A stretch of DNA of 64,000 nucleotides, from NCBI RefSeq assembly GCF_016859285.1, contig NC_053414.1, positions 29,126,005 to 29,190,004 on the forward strand, in the 5' to 3' direction. The position numbers and the translations under genes are program-made. Shown piece by piece: positions 1 to 9,711 of the stretch. This DNA is from Xiphias gladius (lineage: Eukaryota > Chordata > Actinopteri > Istiophoriformes > Xiphiidae). The notes beneath the pieces are model-generated. The model did no database searches. It worked only from the letters and a program-made list of their open reading frames with translations, and was not told where the DNA came from. The number at the start of each line of letters is the position of its first letter. The stretch's first letter is position 1.

Positions 1-824
1 TTTCACTTTACTTTAAAAAAATCATATCTCATTACTGAATTGAAATGGCTATTTGGGCCATAAATATTAAGCCTTCAATACTACATCATTACAGTTTTGC
101 AATTACCGTTCAATGTATTAACTGGATTGAAAATATACTATTTATCATGTATTAAATTACCTGTGTATAGCTCATGTTTAGAGGAATTTGCATCACCTAC
201 TATTACGACATAATTTTGTTCCAAGTTATATTTAGTGGGTGCTTTTCCGACTGACTGTAAGTAACGATACAAAGATGATGATATATTTTGTTTCTAAAAA
301 CAAGCTTAACCATGGAAAAGCCTCAAACGTGCAACAGTCCCTGAAAAACTAATTGTTGGAGTTATTATAGGTATTTTACCATTGCTTTGGCTCAGTTTTC
401 ACAAGAATTTTCTCTTTATTCAAAGTGCCAAAATGCTAAATTCTTACCTCACATATAAAGCAATGCAAAACCCTAAATCACATGCTCAGTCCACAGAATC
501 CAGCCTAACATTTCTCTTTATTTTACCATGTCCCTGGTCAGTAGCATTGCAACATAAGTGCTACTTACTTAACCTGACCTCATCGTTCTGTTTGATTACT
601 GTCAAAATGTTATAATGTGCAGTTACTGTTACAGGAGTTTACATAAATTATGGTTTAACATCAGCATTACAATATTACAGTAGCTTGCCGTGTTTTACAT
701 CATTACTGTAATCTTACAAGTGACTGAAACAAACTTTGTGGTAGATACAAAACAGAAACTATTTGGGAGTACAGCCACAGTCATCATTTGCCTACAAACT
801 GGATATTGATAAACAGTATATGGA
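1..824. other. anapc11 intron 1, left part; no gene seen
   Basis: AT-rich sequence with short chance open frames only. No exon, RNA gene or recognisable repeat could be supported. It was checked on the minus strand for the missing second half of the anapc11 RING domain, without success. Confidence 0.5.
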
Positions 825-877
825 TAATGAAGTCTAGAACCCCACTTAAGGGTTAAATGGGGTTCCAGACTTCATTA
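825..877. repeat. 20-bp near-perfect inverted repeat (hairpin)
   Basis: Arms TAATGAAGTCTAGAACCCCA (825-844) and its inverse complement (858-877) differ at a single position and are separated by a 13-base loop. It could be a tiny foldback element or simply the tip of a decayed transposon. There is no evidence of a processed RNA. Confidence 0.6.
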
Positions 878-1375
878 CCTACAGTGTATTTACACTTATA
901 CTGCATGTTCAATAAATATAATTCAAGTTTCTAAAAGTTGTTTTTATTTATTTTTATCATTTCATTTCAATTCTGACATCTTAAACTATTGTCCTTTTCT
1001 CTTCACTGCTGTTTATAAAACCTTTGAGGAGATGACCACTGCATAAAATTGATGAGAATTTGTTACTGTTTAACAGCATTATTTATTAATGACCAATATA
1101 TTTTGAAATGGATTCCCCTGGAAAACAAGCAGAAGCTACAAAGCCCCGCACAGGATCGTCTACAGCATGGGAGCATTTTAGAGAGAGACTCAAGCTCTGC
1201 AAATGGGAAATGGCTTATCACAGCTGTACAACTGCTCTGAATGGTCACTCAGAACGGTCTGTTTATGACACAGCGACGGAAATTTGAGCAACCTTCGTTC
1301 ATATGAATAGGATGGAAAAAATAGTGGGAACACCTATCAGTATAACCCTGTACAGTTCAACAGCTCCACAACTTA

Positions 1376-2621
<1,246 letters not shown>

Positions 2622-3222
2622 TACAGCCTCCACAACAACCATTAAAATAAATCAACACCTCTTTCAAACAGATTCAATAAATACTGAACATTATAATACT
2701 CATGAAGGGAGGATTTATTGCAGGCCTGTTGTATTATACTGCATTAGTTCTTTCTAGGTGTACTTAATAAACAGGTATGTAAGTGTATGTGTCACAGCAG
2801 TCCTTTTGAACTTGTGGTCCAGTATTTTCTGATCAGGTATCTGACAAATAGGGTCCATTATTATTATTATTATTATTATTAATATCACAACACAGCAGTG
2901 ATGTGGACATTAGATGATGATTAAACGGTTGAATAAAATATTGAACTATTAATGAGATAACAAGCACCTTTTGAAAGGGCACTGCACTAGTTAGAGTAAA
3001 TCGGTGAATAAACATAAGCAATGTTGTGATGTTATGATTCACCTGTGATATCTTGAGGCCAAATTATGCTTCTGTGTTACGGATACTGCACATTTTTTAA
3101 GTTACATGTGTACTCTTCTAATGTTGATATTCTTCCTACCATGTTGAACAGCCCCTGACAGCTGACGTCTTTCGCATGTGAACCCACAACCCATGGATGT
3201 CGGCGCTGGCTTGGTTACTCAC
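2622..3222. other. anapc11 intron 1, right part
   Basis: Intronic sequence between the Tc1-like element and the first coding exon. It contains an ATT/AAT trinucleotide run at about 2857-2881. Nothing else was recognised. Confidence 0.5.
2857..2881. repeat. ATT trinucleotide microsatellite
   Basis: About eight tandem TTA/ATT units, followed by AATATC. Simple-sequence repeat in the anapc11 intron. Confidence 0.85.
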
Positions 3223-3331
3223 AGTCTGGACAGCAGCCATTGAAGGGCATCCGGCATATCCCACAGTTTTCATCATTGGCCACCCACAGCCAGGAGGCCA
3301 CTCCGTTCCACTGTCGGATCTTTACCTTCAT
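3223..3331 (-). CDS. anapc11: Anaphase-promoting complex subunit 11, first coding exon (partial gene)
   Basis: RING-H2 subunit of the anaphase-promoting complex/cyclosome, the ubiquitin ligase that drives mitotic exit; it recruits the E2 enzyme. The exon encodes 36 residues plus one base. It starts MKVKIRQWNG and continues through the family's Trp-rich WLWVANDENC segment to the first zinc ligands in GICRMPFNGCCPD (Cys23, Cys26, Cys33/34). The donor is GTGAGT, read leftward at 3222-3217, and splits the next Cys codon in phase 1 as expected. The remaining half (DDCPLVWG, CFHMHC, MCRQEWKFKE in vertebrates) was not found in 1-3222 and should lie left of the window, giving an intron longer than 3.2 kb. 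An AG directly before the ATG (read at 3334-3333) may be an acceptor following an upstream 5' UTR exon. The gene is divergent from alyref, as in human. Confidence 0.93.
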
Positions 3332-3339
3332 CCTGGAGC

Positions 3340-3700
3340 AGACCAGACCCTCAACAGCACACGCCCGTACGAAGCAGAGCAGCTAGCGTTAGCTTGTGAG
3401 CGAAAGTCGACGGATAACTTCTGTTCTAGCTTTTCTATGCCTTCTAACTCTTCACCAATGTTAGCTAACTTACCGGGCCACGTCCGAAGTCTCCTTCAGA
3501 TATCCAACATGAGTTGACTTATGTGTCTTTGCAAATTGGAAATCATTTTATGTCCAGCTGGATGTTGGTCAACGACATGCTGCTACTATTTCAGCGACCC
3601 GGGGAAAATCTCCTTCCGGCCCGGCAGGGTGCATGCTGGGAGGAGAAATGCTGCCCTCCTCTGTCAGTCGAGGTAACAGCCGGTGGAGTAAACTGACAAA
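3340..3700 (-). promoter_or_regulatory. Probable anapc11 5' UTR and promoter region
   Basis: This stretch directly upstream of the anapc11 start is richer in CpG and GC than its surroundings, with a cluster near 3598-3670. It is the natural place for the gene's 5' leader and core promoter. No TATA box was recognised. An open frame reading rightward across it is antisense to anapc11 and shows no family resemblance. Confidence 0.4.
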
Positions 3701-4690
3701 ATAGTTTTTTTCAGTGCGAGTGTATAATTGCTGCTTTTGTCTGCTGTGTATAAAGATTTATTACTGTAGTCAAAGAATTCGTTAACAATAACGAGAGTGA
3801 TGTCTTTACATGAAGACTCTTATTGATCAAAGTCATAAAAATTAAGTTTTTGAATATATTATAATGGCACTGGTTTTCCCAACAGCATCCTCAGGTCAGC
3901 AGTTTCCTCTGCAGGGGACTGTTTAGCCGTTTTATCGGCCCTCCCTTTTAAAAATATATAGAAAGACAGATTTTTGGTGCTAAAAAGAATCAAAATACTT
4001 CTATATTTCAAATGAGATACTGCCTATTCCCCCAGGTACTCAAATACATGACTTCAGTTTCTTTAATATTTATTTACAAATAAATACTGAAATAATTCCA
4101 GTTCAGTTCGATTACACTCTTTTGCATTCAATTCAATAACTACATCCACTACATCAGTTCAATTCAAATGAATTAATTTCAATAACTCTGTACATCTCTC
4201 GCATCCGTACAGTTCAAATGAATAACAAACAATTCAGTTCAGTTCAGCCCAGCTCAGCTCAATTAACTCGATCAATGACATCTATTCAAAATATCCATTC
4301 AATCACACTGAAAGATTCTGTGAATCTTACAAGGATCATAATGCAACAGCAGCTTCTCACAAAAAATGTAATGAAAAAAATTCATCAATCTCTCCCTGCA
4401 TTCTTGAATTCTGATTTCCAGTTTTGTTGAATATGAAAAGGAATAGACAGTATTTCCTTTGTTTCCCGTGATCAATTTTAATAATATGAAAGCAAGAAGA
4501 AAAAAAAAAGTGCCCGCATAGTGAAGTTAGATGCCTGTCCAAGAGGTTTTCTATGGGTCCCCTCTGCTCACATACACTCATCGTCCTACCAGAGTCAAAG
4601 TGCCCCCATCATTCCTCCTTGTAAATAATCATTGCATCAGATATGGGAAAAAAAACAATACATTGAGACCATCTAGAATTTCACCTTGTC
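3701..4690. other. Intergenic stretch with TTCAATTCAA-rich simple sequence
   Basis: No coding exon recognised. Between about 4085 and 4265 the sequence is built from loosely repeated CAGTTCA / AATTCAA words ending in CAGTTCAGTTCAGCCCAGCTC, a decayed low-complexity tract. The remainder is AT-rich. Confidence 0.45.
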
Positions 4691-5239
4691 ACTTCACGCC
4701 CTTGCTCCTCCCTTTCTTCCGGTTCTTTTGTCGACACTTGGTGAACGAGTGCCTCACCTGTGCAGTCTCCACGGTGTTGCAGCGGTCTCTGAAAGGCACA
4801 AAGCTTGGAGACGCAGTACATCCTTTGTCAGTGCACTATCCATATGAAAAATATTATATAAATGCAAAGCCTGTTAAAAAAAAATATTACTTGGCTCGGG
4901 CAGCTCTGATGATGAATGTACAAAATAAGTTGTGGTCATGAACCCACGTTCTCTGTGAAACTACAGTGTTACATCACCTTACCTGGACGAGATGAGCAAC
5001 GCAGTCAGTAAGGCAGGAAAAACCACCCTGCTGACAGCAGGTCACACACAGGAAACAGATAAGCGGTAAAACTATTTTTCCGTGGATTATAAGCCTGAAA
5101 CACATTATGAATACACAGTTACCGACAACAGCAAGAGTTTGCATTCGCAATACCGCTGGTAGGTACAGCAGGTGACTTTAAAAGGAGAAGTAACACAACA
5201 GTCCTCTGATAAATGGAAAGTCGAATTCATAAGCAGTAA

Positions 5240-5350
5240 AACACACCAGAGCTCAGTTCATTACACTCAGGGGTTTCGCTGCTACAGCCTTACATGGTCT
5301 GGTATGACCGGTAAGCTTAGGGAGGCTGATGTTAACTATGCTAGCCAACT
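5240..5350 (+). repeat. Dispersed repeat, copy 1
   Basis: The block around CATTACACTCAGGGGTTTC to GGTATGACCGGTAAGCT matches 8275-8345 in the same orientation with scattered mismatches (shared words GCTGCTA, AGCCTAAC/TTAC, ATGACCGGTA). It is probably a short interspersed element or a segment duplicated locally. No coding content. Confidence 0.55.
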
Positions 5351-8269
5351 GTTGCTAGATATTAGATATGAAACAGACAGAAATGTCTGTGGTAGTGCAA
5401 TATCTACCTACAGTTTGCTTACATTAGACCACATAAGTTCCTAGTGTGATGAACTGATGAAGTCAACTTTTCATCTGTTAGAGGAATGTGTTATTTCTTC
5501 TTTAAAAAGTCTCACTTTAAAAGCCCACTCAGTACTTTTTTAGTATGATGTATTTTCTGTTTGGCAGCTGTTCGTAAATAGGCCTTTTTTGTTCCCCTAA
5601 ACAAGAGGTAAATTATTCAGAACAGTTGTTGAGTCCCTGCACTAATAGATCAGTGAATCTGTTTGAGAATGACAGAAGGTTCTGATCCTGTGTTTTGATT
5701 TTTGGTAGGATCTATCCTTTGATTTACATTTGGATTGTGCCTTTGTAGGCAGTGTTACCAGTATTATCTCCAGGAAAATAGCAGTTTATCAGAGGATGTC
5801 ATAATGTTGCAAGAGAATACACTGACGATCAGCTCCACAAAGTATTTTGCCCCGGCACCAGGTATAGTCCTCATATGTCTAGGGAGACAATAAATCAAAT
5901 TTACACAATCAAAAAACAAAAACTTTATCACATGTTGCTTAGAGGGGCAGAAATGCTAATAAATGTGGAACCAAAGTGCTATTTTGGCAAAATTGCTAAA
6001 ACTGTAAATGTAAACAGACCCAAGAAGAACCACTCCTGTCAACTTTCCAAGTTTGAAGCTAGTTTCCAAGTCATAAACCTCAACAACACAGTTTGTAATC
6101 ACTAACAGCAACTGGCAAGTAGAAAGAAACCAAATGTGATTATGAATACATACTGATGAAAACAAAAAGCTCTCCAAAACCCCCTTAGAACATCAGAAAC
6201 ATTTATCAGGGGCAGGGGAGTTAAAGACAATGCTATGTTTTGGTAGAAAGACAAGCAAACTATTTTTAATGTCAAAACCGTGAGCAGAAAAGACCCTATA
6301 TTTACATTATCTACAGTTTTTGATGTTGTGAGCAAAAGCACTCATGTTACACTACAAGATAAGTACTGTATTTCTAAGTTTTTCATATGCGGAGAGAGTA
6401 TCATACATTTTTGGTATGTTGCTTTACTTTACCCCAGTGCCAAGCTGACCACAGATTTTGTGGCCTCATTCAGGACGGTAAGGACGAAGACTTCCCCTTT
6501 TTCTCCCATCCTGTTTAAGGCCAGGCTACATATAAAAGACCAGACAATGAGGCCGAACATGTTGGCTCATTCGTCACAGTGGCCCACCAGTCGCTCTTCT
6601 GTCGCATTCTGTCACGAGACTGCAAACTCATTAACAACAGTGGTCTTAGAGCACCTTCGTGTATCAAGGATTATCACTGCAAATGGAAACTTCACAAAAT
6701 AATCTTCATAGTGATGAGGGATAAATATTTACCATTTCCAGGCTAGAGTTTGGCTCATCTGCACCAATTTCAAACTCCACCCTCTCACTCTTATACTATG
6801 ATTAAAAAAAAAAATTAAAAAAAATCAGTGTTCACATCACGAAGATTACATGGAAAGAGAGGAAATGCGCAGTATGTACTGTCGTATGTCTTAATGAAGG
6901 ACATACATGTTGGACGCAAGCCTGAATCAGGTTTTCTGGGAACAAATTCCCATAAGCAAAAAACGAAAGTCAAAAATTAGCAAGCTTGTAAATTTCAACC
7001 AACAACACAAGAAATGCAAAATCAAGAACATGATGTGACGTTTGCTGGACATTTGTGTAACCATTTCTGCTGAAGAAAAACATGAATGGATGCAACTCTA
7101 AAGGAATATAAGTGATTTTACATTCTCTAATTGATAGTACTGACTGACCTAAAAACCTTGCTGAACTGGAAACTGTAACTTCAGTATCTAGAAAAACCTT
7201 CAAATTAGGCACGAATATACACTTTCTTGTCAGCTGATTCGATCCAACAAGGCATCGACGCCTCATCTTCTGTCTCACCTTTAACAGCATATGCAACCCC
7301 AGGCTCTATGGTCAGGACCAATATCAAACCTAAAAAACATAATGTAAGAGGCAAAAACTACGTGTATCCCACATCTGTTCCATAAACAGTATAAACACAA
7401 CATGACAGAGCTGCTAGATTAAACTGTCATACTTACCAGGAGTTACTACTGTAATTACTGTTAATAAAAAACTGGCATAAAAACTGAAATGCAAGAAGAA
7501 AAAAAAGACAATCAACAAAACTGACTGATTAAAGAAAAACACATGATTTTCAGCATTTAATCAATGTAATATCTATTATTATTCACTTATTCACTGTCCT
7601 GTTACTGACATCAAGAACAATGAACAATGTATGTAATGATTTCAAGTCAACCAACAAGAATAAAATCCTGTCACCTGAAAGCTAAAATGTCCAACATTTG
7701 CTGTTTTTTTTTTTTTTTTTTTTTTTGGTCATATACAATAGCAGATGAAATATCTTTGACTTTGACTAATGGACGGACAAAACAAAACAAACACACACAA
7801 AAAACAGCAGACAAGAGAAAATATTTAAGACTTTGGTATATGATCCTATACCAAAGTATAAGAGACTAAAATGAGATTGCTGAATGCCTTCTAAGGCCTT
7901 TGAAAAAGTGTATACATACCCCTGACATAGTACAGTGCCAGTCGGCCTCCACCAGCTGTCAAACATGTTGTCTTGCACATAAAAGAAGCCAGCACATCCC
8001 GTGCATACAACGGACACAAGCTTATGGAGAGTCCCTCCACTCGCCGCGGCCAGACAACGTTCTGTATTTTACCACTGAAAGTTTCGTTCATTTGTCCGCC
8101 CGAAATACCTGAAACATAGCACTGTTCTCCGTGAGAAAAGATAAGCTAAGATAATAAATACAGGCTCTGAAGATGTTTTAGGAGGTAAGAAATACATCCA
8201 CTATGATTGTTTGATTTTTAAGCAAGAATATGTAGCCTTTGAAAGGTATATCAAATCTTCCGTCTTAAA

Positions 8270-8380
8270 AAGGCAATGGTCAGTTCAATACATTAAGGGG
8301 GTTTGCTGCTATAGCCTAACTTGGTCAGGCATGACCGGTAGCTTTTGGTAGCTACTGTTCGTAATGTCAGCAAACTTGAG
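8270..8380 (+). repeat. Dispersed repeat, copy 2
   Basis: Second copy of the unit at 5240-5350: TCAGTTCAATACATTAAGGG, then TTTGCTGCTATAGCC and GGCATGACCGGTAGCT. Divergence between the copies suggests an old event. Confidence 0.55.
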
Positions 8381-8998
8381 TTAGATGTTGCTGTGTAAGT
8401 GACATTACTGCGTCAGTATGTTGCCTTCACGGCTCTTTTCTACGCGTGCTACTGTTACCCTACATTTTAGCATTACCTTTATCCTGTAACTGAGACTTGT
8501 GGACACAGTGGCTCGTGTTCAGCCAACGTCGCATAGGATAACACACTCCAATTAAGTTTAATCACTTTAAACGTGCCAAACCATCAGTGTGTTCCCTTTG
8601 AATGCTGTGTGTTAAACACAGAATGGGGTTTAAATAGCCGTGAACAGGGATGCCATAGAGTTAAAACAAGACTGAAACTCAAACTTTTTCACAAAAATAG
8701 GTTTCATCTTTTCAGCCAACCGTATATATTATGGTTGAAATTCAGAGAGCACATCAAATTCTTAGGCAAAGCCACATTGACCAATAAAACCTAATGTCAT
8801 ATTTAGGCTAAAACCTGGCTCTTGAATAATCAAACGTACGTAAAACAGTTGTCACATAATGATAAAACTTGTTAAGTTTGTTGCCATGTTTACTGATATA
8901 TAATATAGACCACTTCTGTCTTGAAGTGTGTATCCTTGTATGCTTCCAGGCATTCAGACCGAGGCTCTTGCTGTCAGTTATCATTGACGTTACCACTG

Positions 8999-9540
8999 GA
9001 TGGCACCAAAGAAAGGCGTCTTTTAAATCTCACTCGTAGTGGCTTTAAGTCGAGCGCACGAGATATAACAATAAAACTGTCATGAAACACTACCAAAAAC
9101 ACAACCTCCGTCACGGTCGTTTAACTGCACGAGCATGTCATCCACACACAGGTGACGCAGGAACAGAAATAACATGGGGCAAGGCCCACTACTTACACGA
9201 GAAGTTACCCCATCTTCCCTGCATGGTCTGATGGGCATACCAAACGACAGAGATCCTGAGCAAACACATTGGTGCCCTTCAAACACCCATTTCGTGAATC
9301 TGAATTGCTATTGATTCAATCCAAAAACATTGATGTATCCGTGGAAAACCATATCTTAATATTATTGAGGCATAATTTTTGGTAACAGTCACTATAAAAT
9401 ATAAAGTATGCCTATGTCGTAAACTATGATAAAACATGACACAAAATCTGATAATCAGTTTTTAAACTGTTCCTGCTTTAACGTTCAAGTTTAGTGCTGC
9501 ACAGCTCCCTATGCATTTTTCAATAAAGTTTTTTTGGGGA
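8999..9540. other. Intergenic stretch upstream of alyref
   Basis: No gene recognised. A 68-codon minus-strand open frame at 9080-9286 was checked as a possible N-terminal exon of the SLC1-like relic but shows no convincing similarity. Confidence 0.4.
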
Positions 9541-9544
9541 AAAA

Positions 9545-9711
9545 GGGAGGGGCGGGAATAAGCTGCGAACCGTCACTTCCGCAAAATATTCATACATTTT
9601 CCGCCAGCTCCAACACCGCGCCACCGAAGAGATAAACAACTGCTTAAACGCTTCTCGACGCTGAAAGTTCTTTGTTCGTTCTCAGCGTTAGCTAAAAGCT
9701 TAAGCACCGCG
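9545..9711 (+). promoter_or_regulatory. alyref promoter and 5' leader (GC box, ETS-type site)
   Basis: The CpG-richer 165 bp before the alyref ATG contains a GC box (GGGGCGGG, about 9549-9556) of the Sp1/KLF type. It also has ACTTCCG at 9575-9581, the inverse of an ETS/GABP core. Both are typical of TATA-less housekeeping promoters. The transcription start cannot be fixed from sequence alone. Confidence 0.5.

Larger units (their letters stand above)
4758..8998 (-). pseudogene. Decayed SLC1-family (glutamate/neutral amino-acid) transporter gene
   Basis: A series of minus-strand fragments follows the order of an SLC1 sodium-coupled amino-acid transporter. (A) 8944-8998 reads SMITDSKSLG, like the family's SSMITG..SLDSKSLG. 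(B) 7920 to about 8091 ends in GGRLALYYV. (C) 7437-7457 is a candidate 21-nt exon. (D) 7230-7329 reads LILVLTIEPGVAYAVKGE, then shifts frame into VDALLDRIS and a stop. (E) 6434-6565 reads MFGLIVWSF, then LNRMGEKGEVF and LNEATKSVVSLAL (TM5 region). (F) 6018-6085 reads VEVYDLETSFKLGKL. (G) 5819-5869 reads TIPGAGAKYF. (H) 4758-4790 reads DRCNTV. B, C and D are bounded by GT-AG sites in matching phase. The hallmark serine-rich and NMDGTA motifs were not found. The frameshift, the in-frame stop and missing core motifs point to a pseudogene; a divergent live gene with further unseen exons is the alternative. Fragments A and F-H are individually weak. Confidence 0.55.

Noticed and set aside
3197-3517. 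106-codon plus-strand open frame
   Set aside because: Antisense shadow of the anapc11 exon.
4531-4941. 136-codon plus-strand open frame
   Set aside because: No recognisable domain or start context; antisense to a fragment of the SLC1-like relic.
9080-9286. Minus-strand open frame as a possible first exon of the SLC1-like gene
   Set aside because: The reading does not resemble SLC1 TM1-TM2, and the splice sites are weak.
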